From contig NZ_APMP01000010.1 of the NCBI RefSeq assembly GCF_000372645.1, positions 62,001 to 126,000 on the forward strand: DNA of 64,000 nucleotides, in the 5' to 3' direction. The position numbers were made by a program, and so were the translations under genes. Below, piece after piece: positions 41,967-49,439 of the stretch. The number at the start of each line of letters is the position of its first letter. The first letter of the stretch is position 1. The notes under the pieces were generated by a model. The model searched no databases and had not been told where the DNA came from. It saw only the letters and a list, made by a program, of their open reading frames with translations. This DNA comes from Caulobacter vibrioides OR37 (lineage in GTDB: Bacteria; Pseudomonadota; Alphaproteobacteria; Caulobacterales; Caulobacteraceae).

Positions 41967-42369
41967 CACTTCCTCACCTGACCGTTTTTCTTGGGACACC
42001 GCCGATGCGCTGACCGGGCTCACCGCGATCGCCGCGACGCCGGGCGCGCTTCACAGCACGTAAATCCCATATTTTGGTATAGTTAGTCACATCATGGAAA
42101 TACCTTGCTCGGCGGAAGTCAACCACCGATGGAACAAATTTCATCCATGCGGATCGGCTGCCCCTTTTCACCCAGCGTTTCCATGAATTCAGCGCTGAGC
42201 GGGCGAGCCCCCCGACGGGCGCGCGCGGTGTTTTTCCAAGTCGAAGGCGACCCCGCGAGGCTTATTCGCGCATCGACGTCCAGCGAATCCAGACCCCGGA
42301 AGAGGGTCTGGCTGCCGCTGGGGGCCTTGGGCGCCGCGTTTCGTCATCCGTAACCGGCTGCGCTCCCCT

Positions 42370-42410
42370 TGACGCTGGTTTCATTTTATAGCACAACTTC
42401 TCATATTGTG
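42370..42410 (+). promoter_or_regulatory. Paired operators upstream of the RhaT-type gene
   Basis: TGACGCTGGTTTCA (42370-42383) matches 11 of 14 positions of the LacI-type site at 20367. CACAA (42392-42396) and TTGTG (42406-42410) with a 9-base spacer repeat the dyad at 31767-31783, including the shared TCATATTGTGG string. The start codon is 197 bases downstream, leaving a long untranslated leader if the promoter is here. No other gene was seen in 42111-42606. Confidence 0.6.
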
Positions 42411-42606
42411 GAACCCAAGACGAATGGCCGACGGACCCTGATTGATCGCGCCGCCTGACCGATGGCGTGTCACAGATTGTGTTGGGGGAGGTAGGCGCGG
42501 GCCAAATCGCGTGGAGTCTTGCCGACAAAGCGCCGCCCCGCACCGCCGACCATCGTTTTTCCGCCTCGCCGAACCGGCGCAACAAAGACAAACAAGGGAA
42601 GAGACC

Positions 42607-43677
42607 ATGACGCCCAATCCGCTGCTTGGCGTGCTGTTCCACTGGTTGGGCGGGCTAGCCTCGGCGAGCTTTTACGTGCCCTATCGCGGCGTGCGCCGCT
42701 GGTCTTGGGAGGTCTTCTGGCTGACGGGGGGGATCTTCTCGTGGCTGCTGGCCCCATGGTTCTTCGCCGCCGTCCAGACCCGAGACCTGCTCGGCGTGAT
42801 GAGCCAGACCCCAGGAACCATCGCCGGCCTTTGCATCCTTTTTGGCGTCCTCTGGGGTTTCGGCGGCCTGACCTACGGCCTGACCATGCGTTATCTGGGC
42901 CTGTCGCTGGGCATGGCGGTGGTGCTCGGCCTCTGCACGGTGTTCGGCACCCTGATCCCGCCGATCGTCCAGGGCGACTTCGCCGAGAAGCTGCTGAACA
43001 ACGCCTCGGGCAGGATCATTCTGTTGGGCCTGGCCATCACCCTGGCGGGCATAGTCGTTGTGGCGCTGGCGGGGGCGCGCAAGGACGCCGCGCTCTCCGA
43101 AGACGCCAAGAAGGCCGTCATCGCCGAGTTCGATTTCAAGAAGGGGGTCGCCGTGGCCATTTTCTCGGGGATCATGTCCGCCTGCTTCGCCTTCGGCCTG
43201 GCCGCGGGCGAGCCGATCAAGGCGATCTCCGCCGCCGCCGGCACCGGCCCCCTGTGGACCGGTCTGCCCGTGTTATGCTTGGTGATGTTTGGCGGCCTTC
43301 TGACCAATGGGCTATGGTGCGGCTACCTGATCGCGCGCAACAAGAGCGCCGGCCAATGGCTGGGCAAGAGCGTGGAGGCCGACGCGCCGAAGCCGCCGCT
43401 CCTGGTCAACTATCTGCTCTGCGCCCTCGCTGGCGTCGCCTGGTACTTCCAATTCTTCTTCTACACCATGGGCGAAAGCCAGATGGGCAAGTTCGGCTTT
43501 TCCAGCTGGACCCTGCACATGGCCAGCATCATCATCTTCGGCACCGTTTGGGGCTTCGCCCTACGCGAATGGAAGGACGCTCGCCCAGCCGTGAAGGCCA
43601 CGGTCTGGAGCGGCGTCGCCCTCCTCATCGTCGCCACCATCGTCATCGGCTACGGCAACAAGATCGGCGCCGCCTAG
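42607..43677 (+). CDS. rhaT: L-rhamnose/proton symporter, RhaT family
   Basis: 356 residues with ten hydrophobic segments. The start MTPNPLLGVLFHWLGGLASASFYVPYRGVRRWSWEVFWLTGG is strongly like RhaT, as are LWGFGGLTYGLTMRYLGLSLGMAVVLGLCTVFGTLIPP and the C-terminal WYFQFFFYTMGESQMGKFGFSSWTLHMASIIIFGTVWG. GGGAAGAG precedes the ATG. It would carry rhamnose, released by GH106, across the inner membrane with protons. No rhamnose isomerase, kinase or dehydrogenase gene is in the window, so catabolism is encoded elsewhere. Some family members may carry other sugars, and the locus context also permits a uronate. Confidence 0.9.
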   Translation: MTPNPLLGVLFHWLGGLASASFYVPYRGVRRWSWEVFWLTGGIFSWLLAPWFFAAVQTRDLLGVMSQTPGTIAGLCILFGVLWGFGGLTYGLTMRYLGLSLGMAVVLGLCTVFGTLIPPIVQGDFAEKLLNNASGRIILLGLAITLAGIVVVALAGARKDAALSEDAKKAVIAEFDFKKGVAVAIFSGIMSACFAFGLAAGEPIKAISAAAGTGPLWTGLPVLCLVMFGGLLTNGLWCGYLIARNKSAGQWLGKSVEADAPKPPLLVNYLLCALAGVAWYFQFFFYTMGESQMGKFGFSSWTLHMASIIIFGTVWGFALREWKDARPAVKATVWSGVALLIVATIVIGYGNKIGAA

Positions 43678-43872
43678 GCCGTGCATCGCGTCGGCTCTAC
43701 CAAGCATACCTTTCGGGAAATGAGCCTCAGACTACAATCATATCGCTATGACGTTGATTAAATGGCGAAACCATGTCCCCGCCGACTGCACGCAGAAAGG
43801 CCAAGCTGGTTACAGCCGCCAGAGACGCGGCAAGCTCAACCGAGCGCCCGCGAACCATTTGAAATCATTAGG

Positions 43873-43927
43873 AGAAAATGGCGCGCCCGGAACGATTCGA
43901 ACGTCCGACCCTCAGATTCGTAGTCTG
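43873..43927. repeat. Left attachment-site copy: 3' part of tRNA-Arg duplicated
   Basis: These 55 bases are identical to 47347-47401. From 43879 they match the tRNA-Arg gene from its CCA end to the anticodon stem, then diverge. This is the classic footprint of integration into the 3' half of a tRNA gene. It marks the left end of a 3.4-kb insertion. Confidence 0.92.
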
Positions 43928-44086
43928 CGGAAACCATTAACCATTTCAGGCTGTTAGAATTTACAGCCGAAAATCGATTTCGCGCGCTGCCGGCTGGGTG
44001 CAGCTGGCTGTTCGGTTGAGGTGAAAACCTGAAGACAGCTCGTGGAAGATAGCACTTTGGCGGCCCGGCGGTAAACCGGCGCCCGC
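43928..44086. other. Non-coding left end of the island
   Basis: No supported gene, RNA or clear hairpin was seen between the left tRNA fragment and the hipA remnant. Together with 43678-43872, which precedes the repeat and also shows nothing, this makes about 410 bases without a gene. Confidence 0.5.
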
Positions 44087-44408
44087 CTAGACCCTGAACG
44101 CCCTCTCGATCTCCGAACACCGATCGGCGATTTCCTGGGTCGACGCTTTAAGGACGCCGACACTACCGGCAAATCTTGGCCAGTCCGCAATCGCACCCCG
44201 CACTTGGTCAACGATCTCAGCTACCAGCGCTTTTGGGATGCCATGACGGCTAGCCAGCTTCTCGAAGTGGCTGCGCGTGGGGCTTCTGAGGGGTCCATTC
44301 GAGCTGGGCGAGACCGCCTGCCATGGCCAGCCTGGCTGTCGGCAAGCTTTCAGCTTCCTCGGCAAACTGGAGGCCGACTAGGAGGGGCGCCCCCCTAGCC
44401 AATCTCAT
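44087..44408 (-). pseudogene. hipA: HipA-family toxin, internally deleted and frameshifted
   Basis: An ATG at 44408 overlaps the stop of the upstream hipB-like gene (ATGA). It reads MRLARGAPLLVGLQFAEEAE...RLAMAGGLAQLEWTP, a HipA N-terminal segment, then leaves the family and stops at 44250. In another frame down to 44087 the sequence is SHFEKLASRHGIPKALVAEIVDQVRGAIADWPRFAGSVGV..., the C-terminal helices of HipA kinases. The whole kinase core of about 300 residues is missing, so toxin activity should be lost. Recognition rests on family patterns recalled for HipA; the deletion and the frame change are seen directly. Confidence 0.65.
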
Positions 44409-44713
44409 TGTCCACTCCCCTTACGAACACGCTGCGGCAGAGATGGCTTGGCTTGCTCCATCAGCAATTGGTCGAGACTGGATGCGGCCGGCGGGGGGAA
44501 CAGTTGCTCCACTCCCTCCTCACAACGAAGCATCATGGCCGCCTTGACCATATCCTCTATCGACGCGCCCCCCTGCCCTTCCAACCTTCGCCAGGTGCGG
44601 TAGGCAACCCCGGCCCTGGTGGCGGCTTCCTGCTGAGTGAGGCGCATCGCGACCCGCCGAGCCTTAATGCGAGCGCCAAGCTCAGCCTGAATTTCGGAAG
44701 CAGTTCTGATCAT
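44405..44713 (-). CDS. hipB: XRE-family HTH protein, HipB-like antitoxin
   Basis: 102 residues with a Cro/C1-type helix-turn-helix at about residues 10-65 (ELGARIKARRVAMRLTQQEAATRAGVAYRTWRRLEGQGGASIEDMVKAAMML). A disordered C-terminal tail follows. It overlaps the hipA remnant by four bases and its start codon touches a perfect palindrome, as expected for an autoregulated antitoxin. With its toxin deleted it may persist as an orphan regulator. The start at 44713 gives a normal N-terminus for the family. Confidence 0.82.
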   Translation of the reverse strand: MIRTASEIQAELGARIKARRVAMRLTQQEAATRAGVAYRTWRRLEGQGGASIEDMVKAAMMLRCEEGVEQLFPPPAASSLDQLLMEQAKPSLPQRVRKGSGQ

Positions 44714-44714
44714 G

Positions 44715-44770
44715 GTCCATATATGGACAATTATGCCAGGATTTCAAATTTAATTGTCCACATAGGGACA
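44715..44770. promoter_or_regulatory. Tandem GTCC-N6-GGACA operators in front of hipB
   Basis: GTCCATATATGGAC (44715-44728) is a perfect palindrome two bases upstream of the hipB start. TGTCC (44755-44759) and GGACA (44766-44770) repeat the same half-sites with the same 6-base spacer, 41 bases away centre to centre, about four helical turns. The layout resembles HipB-type autoregulation with cooperative dimers. Confidence 0.72.
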
Positions 44771-45018
44771 CTATGAGGGCCAGAGGCAATTCACAACATT
44801 TTGCGGCCAATATGGATGCCTTTTACCACAATACACCAATCCAGCCCTCAACCCCGCTGTGTATTCGACGGCATTCGAAATGCCAATTCGCTGAATAAAG
44901 TTCAAAACAATTCGGATTTCTTGACGAATATCGATCTTCGTTCAGAATGCACATGGCGCGAAATGATCGCCATTATATCCCTTCAAAAATGGAATGCGTA
45001 TTGCCTATCACTATCGGC

Positions 45019-45243
45019 CTATCTCACGGCGGCAAAATCATTGAGGCCAAGTCGCCGCCAGGAGTCGCTGATCAGTTCCGGCGTGATCTCGGATTTGACA
45101 GCGATCTCCAGCTGTTCGCCCTGTGCGTCGTCCTCCAGGCAAGACAGCTTGAGGATGGGGCCGACGGTCGAATTGTCGCGAACCTCCTCAATAAGCCATC
45201 GCCGGCCACGAAGTTGGATGAATTCGCCCGCTTGATACGCCAT
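45019..45243 (-). pseudogene. N-terminal fragment of a DISARM DrmD-like SNF2 helicase
   Basis: An ATG at 45243 with GGAGGCGAC directly upstream opens a 74-codon frame: MAYQAGEFIQLRGRRWLIEEV..., KLSCLEDDAQGEQLEIAVKSEI and ISDSWRRLGLNDFAAVR, then a stop. The RGRRWLVEEV and LSCLDDDAQGE patterns are typical of the first residues of long SNF2-type helicases of class 1 DISARM systems, which exceed 900 residues. No helicase motifs follow in any frame, so only the very start survives. This is a remnant of a lost anti-phage system. The family link is from memory of the pattern and needs a profile search. Confidence 0.6.
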
Positions 45244-45426
45244 GTCGCCTCCAGGTTGGTCTGGATACTGTCTGCCCGTCTTGAGCGCTAGCGGGGCGAT
45301 GCGTGTTGGCTGTTGCATAAATCTTGGTGGCGGGACGATGATTGCGGCTCCCACAGAGCGACAATCGCTGAAGGCAGAGCGTGGCGCTCAGCGGTTCTTG
45401 TCCCCGCCCCGCGCTTGGTAATTTGA

Positions 45427-46233
45427 ATGTCCGAGACCAACGACGAAGCTCTCCCGCCGCTTGAGGCCAGCATTGCTCAAGCTCTCGCGGGTAAAATTTG
45501 CGACATCATTACGGCCGCTGGGAAAGCTAATCCAGGTATGGAGGCCTCCGCAGATAGTAAAAAGCTTGTGGCCCGTCGTGTGCCGCCGTCGTGGCTGTCG
45601 AAATTCGAGCTCATGGATGGATATGGATTCGTGATTTGGGACGAGGCCATGACGGTTCTTGACCGAATTTTGGTCTACCCAGTCACAGCCAGATACCGGA
45701 AATACTTAGTGGGTGCGCCCAAAGAGGTAATTGGCGCTTGGCAATTCCATAGTCACAGCCTCCGAGTTGGAGAGCTCTATATTGTTCTTGATCGGACGGT
45801 GGCGCTGTTGGAGTTCCTGTATGTCGTTGGTCGCGACTGCGGCCTAGACGTCACTGATTGCAGGAAGTCATTCGAGAAGAAATTCAAGAAAGCGCTCGAC
45901 CGTCGTCTTCGCGAGCGGCACCGCTTAGTCCACGCGCACGAGCGCCCGTCAATGACCTCGCGTATCATCGACTTTTCTGGTGGCAAGTGGGACGGCGATA
46001 AGGATGCGGCTAGAGAGGTCCTCATGAAGTTTTTCATCGACACGCTACCGAAGCTCGCGAAAGCTAGCGAGGCGGCGGGCCGCATCGCACCAAAGACGCC
46101 TGAGGATGTAGAGGCTCTGCATGAATGGGGTGCCCAGCAAGAGGCCCGTATTATGTTGAAGCTAGTTGGCGATGCGTTGCTAGGGACCCTCAATGAATCA
46201 TCATTGGCACCTGCTAGCGCACCGAAAAGCTAG
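45427..46233 (+). CDS. Unrecognised island protein with a possible HEPN-type RX4H motif
   Basis: 268 residues, mainly alpha-helical, no signal peptide or membrane segment. It is more polar and less GC-rich in codon use than flanking chromosomal genes. The middle holds ELYIVLDRTVALLEFLYVVGRDCG and then RRLRERHRLVHAHERPS (about residues 157-175), where RHRLVH fits the R-X4-H motif of HEPN ribonucleases; the following helix is IIDFSGGKWDGDKDAAREVLMKFFIDTLPKL. HEPN proteins are frequent in defence islands and toxin systems. No partner gene was recognised. The motif is short, so this is only a lead. It appears intact, unlike its neighbours. Confidence 0.6.
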   Translation: MSETNDEALPPLEASIAQALAGKICDIITAAGKANPGMEASADSKKLVARRVPPSWLSKFELMDGYGFVIWDEAMTVLDRILVYPVTARYRKYLVGAPKEVIGAWQFHSHSLRVGELYIVLDRTVALLEFLYVVGRDCGLDVTDCRKSFEKKFKKALDRRLRERHRLVHAHERPSMTSRIIDFSGGKWDGDKDAAREVLMKFFIDTLPKLAKASEAAGRIAPKTPEDVEALHEWGAQQEARIMLKLVGDALLGTLNESSLAPASAPKS

Positions 46234-46433
46234 GCATTTTTGCTAGATCGCTCCGCTTCTGACGTCGAAGCGCTATGGTCAAGGTGTTTCCGGACTAAGT
46301 TCGAGGTGCCCGCTGCCTATGCCGTGTTTTCCCATGCGTCCGCTTGTGACGTCGAGGCTGCAGACACTCTCGCCGAGGAGGCGAGCGTGTCGGAGTTCCT
46401 CATAGCCGTATCCCTCGGGGGATGGGGGCTTCG

Positions 46434-46754
46434 TCAACAGTCCAAGCTGAAGCGGGGCGTCCAGGCTGGTCCGCTGCGGAGTGAGGATCGTTGGACCAAG
46501 GTCTGCGATGAAGTTGGCGGAGAGCTGGGTGGCTGACCGGCCAGACGGGCTTGGTGTTCGCGCCGAGGGTCATGAGCGATCAACGATACAGGCGGCACTG
46601 GGCAAATCCGGCTGAGCGTTCCAGTGGACACTCCCACATACGCAGCCAGTTGCCCACGATCTAGAAGTATCGGCCAGAATGGAACGGCCTCTTCCGAGAC
46701 TTTATCACTGCGCTGGGTTGATATTTCAGAGTATTTTTTCAGACCTACCTCCAT
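46434..46754 (-). pseudogene. Frameshifted AlpA/excisionase-like HTH remnant
   Basis: Within this frame VPFWPILLDRGQLAAYVGVSTGTLSRICPVPPVSL (about 46580-46685) looks like the small winged-helix proteins that accompany integrases in alphaproteobacterial islands. These normally continue DLGANxLRYDR; here LGANT appears in the next frame just after, so a frameshift near 46570 is likely. The rest of the frame is without recognisable content. It would fit the former directionality factor of the island. Confidence 0.4.
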
Positions 46755-47346
46755 TCACAAATGATTTCTCCACGACCTAGATCAATGGATGCGTCAATCA
46801 TGATCACGATCGATCGCGCTTTGTGGGGAGATACTGATTGCTCTGGCGAGACAACGCCAGCAATACCAGAGTCACGTTATAGGGGTTTCGTGACTCCGAT
46901 GGCATCTAAATTGACTTAATTTGCTTTAACTACAAAATGTAGACAGAATTAACTTTGAACCGGAGCAGTTATAGTAGGTGTTGTCAGAATACAGCAGTCA
47001 CTTTAATCCGAAATTGGACTCTTTATTCCCGCTTTGTTCTCGGCTTCGGGCATCGCAGCGCGGCTTCTGGCAAGCGGCCCCACGGACCAACGGCGCACCA
47101 TCGAACGAGCCAAGCGGGCCCGAGCGGCTACACGCATGCCCTGTTAGGGACTGCTGGACACTTAGGTCGCGAATATGATTGGCCGCTGCCTTCATGAGGA
47201 AAGCGATCGAGCGACACGATCGACCACACTTGCGCCGACGGACACAATCCGCCCCGAACGCCACGCGAACGCGCGCTGTAAATGGGACTGTAAAAAGCTG
47301 TAAATCCCGCCCTCAATCACATGCCGCGTTGGTCCTAAGTGATTGA
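46755..47346. other. Non-coding right end of the island
   Basis: About 590 bases with no supported gene. The left part (46780-46970) is AT-rich with short open frames only. No integrase fragment next to the tRNA-Arg gene could be recognised in any frame. This is where a tRNA-targeting integrase gene might have been lost. Confidence 0.5.
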
Positions 47347-47401
47347 AGAAAATGGCGCGCCCGGAACGATTCGAACGTCCGACCCTCAGATTCGTAGTCT
47401 G
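47347..47401. repeat. Right attachment-site copy within tRNA-Arg
   Basis: Identical over 55 bases to 43873-43927. It covers the 3' half of tRNA-Arg plus six bases beyond the CCA end. The copy lies in the intact gene. Confidence 0.92.
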
Positions 47402-47429
47402 ATGCTCTATCCAGCTGAGCTACGGGCGC
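47353..47429 (-). tRNA. tRNA-Arg (anticodon ACG)
   Basis: A 77-base cloverleaf with encoded CCA. The acceptor stem is GCGCCCG/CGGGCGC, the D-arm contains AGCTCAGCTGGATAGAGC, the anticodon stem-loop is CAGACTACGAATCTG with ACG in the loop, and the T-arm contains GTTCGAATC. Its 3' 49 bases are duplicated at 43879-43927, and the gene remained intact because the inserted element restored the 3' end. Confidence 0.97.
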
Positions 47430-47681
47430 GCACTGCCTTGCGGCGAGGCGGGGGAGATAGCCGGTTCATTCCGGGGACGCAAGCCCGGTTTTCCGGAAAA
47501 TTCGAAAAGTTTCGCGCATCGGCGTTCGGCGGACGGCGGGACCTTGCCGCGCCGGGGATCATCGGGGCGATTGGCGGCGCTCAAAGAGGATCTGGGCGTG
47601 ACAGGGCCGCGGGTTTGGTGTCCATGAACCCCTTCCGGGTCGGCGGGCAGGCCGTCCCTCGCGCTGGTCAAGAGGATCCGA

Positions 47682-49433
47682 ATGCGTCGTATCTTGTCGC
47701 CCTCCCTGCTCGCCCTGGCCGCCTGCGTCCAGTTGGCGGTCGCGCCGGTCGCGGCCCAGGCGGAATCGATTCCGCTGGCCATGCCCAAGCCCAGGCCGGC
47801 GGCCCACTCGCCGATCGCCAAGGGCATGGTGGCCGCCGCCAATCCGCTGGCCGTGCAAGCGGGCCTGCGGGTGCTGCGCGAGGGCGGAAGCGCGGTCGAC
47901 GCGGCCGTGGCGATCCAGGCCGTGCTGGGCCTGGTGGAGCCGCAAAGCTCGGGCCTGGGCGGCGGCGCGTTCATGGTCTTCTACGACGCCAAGACCGGCA
48001 AGGTGACGGCCTATGACGGCCGCGAGACCGCGCCGGCCGCCGCGGGCCCGGACATGTTCCTGGGCCCTGACGGCAAGCCCCTGCCCTTCATCACCGGCCT
48101 GATGTCCGGCCGCTCGACCGGCGTGCCCGGCGCGGTGGCGATGCTGGCCCAGGCCCAGAAGGAACACGGCAAGCTCGCCTGGAAGAGCCTGTTCAAGGAC
48201 GCCGAGACGCTGGCCGCCGACGGCTTCGTGGTCAGTCCGCGCCTGGCCGGCATGATCAACAGCGCTCGCGCGCCGCAGGCCAGCGCGCCCGACGCGGTGA
48301 AATACTTCACCAAGCCGGACGGCCAGCGCTACCAGGCCGGCGACGTGCTGAAGAACCCGGCCTATGCCGAGACGGTGCGGCGCCTGGCCGCCGAGGGTCC
48401 CTCGGCGCTCTACGAAGGTCCGATCGCCCAGGCGATCGTCGATCGGGTGCATCAGGGCGACCTGCCCGGCGGCATGACCCTGGCGGACCTCAAGGCCTAC
48501 AAGCCGCGCTCGGCCGACGCCCTGTGCCGGCCCTGGAAGGTCTATGCCGTCTGCGTGCCCAATCCGCAGTCGAGCGGCGTCGCCCTCCTGCAGGCCCTGG
48601 CCATGCTGGAACACACCGACATCGCCAAGCGCGGCCCGACCGATCCGGTGGCGTGGACCCTGCTGGCCCAGGCCGAGCGGGTCATGTACGCCGACCGCGA
48701 CCGCTATGTGGGCGATCCGTCGTTCGTCACCGTGCCGGTGCAAGGCCTGCTGGATCCGAAATACGTCGCCGAACGGGCCAAGCTGATCACGACGACGGCC
48801 GGCGATCCGCCGCCATTCGGCCACCCGGCCGGCGCGCCCAAGGTCGGCGTCGACGCCACCAAGGAGCCCGGCGGCACCACCCACTTCGTCGTCGTGGACA
48901 CGAAGGGCAATGTGGTCTCCATGACCACCACGGTCGAGAGCATCTTTGGCAACGGCCGGATGGTGAACGGCTTCTTCCTGAACAACCAGATGACCGACTT
49001 CTCGTTCTCGCCGACCGAGAAGGACGGCGCGCCGGCGGCCAACGCCGTGGCGGGCGGCAAGCGGCCGCGCTCGTCGATGTCCCCGGTCATCATGTTGGAC
49101 AAGAAGACGGGCAAGTTCGTCGCCGCCCTGGGCTCGCCCGGCGGCAACGCCATCCTCTCCTACAATCTGAAGGCCGTGGTCGGCGTGTTCGACTGGGGCC
49201 TGAACATGCAGCAGGCGGTGTCGTTGCCGAACCTGGTGGCGCGCGGCGACGCCTATTCGGGCGACGCGGACCTGTTCGGCCCGGCGATGCTGTCGGCGCT
49301 GAACGCGCGCGGCGTGGGGGTGAAGACCGGCCAGATCGAGGGCTCGGGCCTGCAAGGCGTCATCGTGCGCAAGGGCGGCGTTCTGGAAGGCGGCGCCGAT
49401 CCGCGCCGCGAGGGCGTCGCCAAGGGCCTTTAA
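47682..49433 (+). CDS. ggt: Gamma-glutamyltransferase (glutathione hydrolase), periplasmic
   Basis: 583 residues with a signal peptide (MRRILSPSLLALAACVQLAVAPVAAQA). As an Ntn-hydrolase it should be cut into two subunits before the catalytic Thr of GGTTHFVVVD, Thr399 by count. Other family marks are GMVAAANPLAVQAGLRVLREGGSAVDAAVAIQAVLGLVEPQSSGLGGGAF, YDGRETAP, PGAVAMLAQAQKEHG, SIFGNGRMVNGFFLNNQM and KRPRSSMSPVI, with the Gly pair of LGSPGGNAIL closing the oxyanion side. It releases the gamma-glutamyl group of glutathione and related peptides. Length and motifs are complete. It begins 252 bases from tRNA-Arg and stands alone. Confidence 0.95.
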   Translation: MRRILSPSLLALAACVQLAVAPVAAQAESIPLAMPKPRPAAHSPIAKGMVAAANPLAVQAGLRVLREGGSAVDAAVAIQAVLGLVEPQSSGLGGGAFMVFYDAKTGKVTAYDGRETAPAAAGPDMFLGPDGKPLPFITGLMSGRSTGVPGAVAMLAQAQKEHGKLAWKSLFKDAETLAADGFVVSPRLAGMINSARAPQASAPDAVKYFTKPDGQRYQAGDVLKNPAYAETVRRLAAEGPSALYEGPIAQAIVDRVHQGDLPGGMTLADLKAYKPRSADALCRPWKVYAVCVPNPQSSGVALLQALAMLEHTDIAKRGPTDPVAWTLLAQAERVMYADRDRYVGDPSFVTVPVQGLLDPKYVAERAKLITTTAGDPPPFGHPAGAPKVGVDATKEPGGTTHFVVVDTKGNVVSMTTTVESIFGNGRMVNGFFLNNQMTDFSFSPTEKDGAPAANAVAGGKRPRSSMSPVIMLDKKTGKFVAALGSPGGNAILSYNLKAVVGVFDWGLNMQQAVSLPNLVARGDAYSGDADLFGPAMLSALNARGVGVKTGQIEGSGLQGVIVRKGGVLEGGADPRREGVAKGL

Positions 49434-49439
49434 AGCCGG

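Larger units (their letters stand above)
43873..47401. mobile_element. Decayed genomic island integrated at tRNA-Arg(ACG)
   Basis: The two 55-bp direct repeats bound a segment that is lower in GC than its surroundings and carries fragments of toxin-antitoxin and defence genes plus an excisionase-like HTH remnant, but no visible integrase, relaxase or phage structural gene. It looks like the remains of a larger element that lost its mobility genes. Each included gene is described separately. Confidence 0.82.

Noticed and set aside
43879..43927. Possible second tRNA gene
   Set aside because: Only the 3' half is present, with no acceptor 5' strand or D-arm, so it is an integration footprint.
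43748..43957. 69-codon frame across the left tRNA fragment
   Set aside because: Its C-terminal half is a translation of the duplicated tRNA sequence, not a protein.
46240..46536. 98-codon plus-strand frame in the island
   Set aside because: No ribosome binding site, no recognisable pattern and it overlaps the excisionase-like remnant.
47339..48016. 225-codon plus-strand frame over tRNA-Arg and the ggt start
   Set aside because: It translates the tRNA in antisense and then ggt in the wrong frame.
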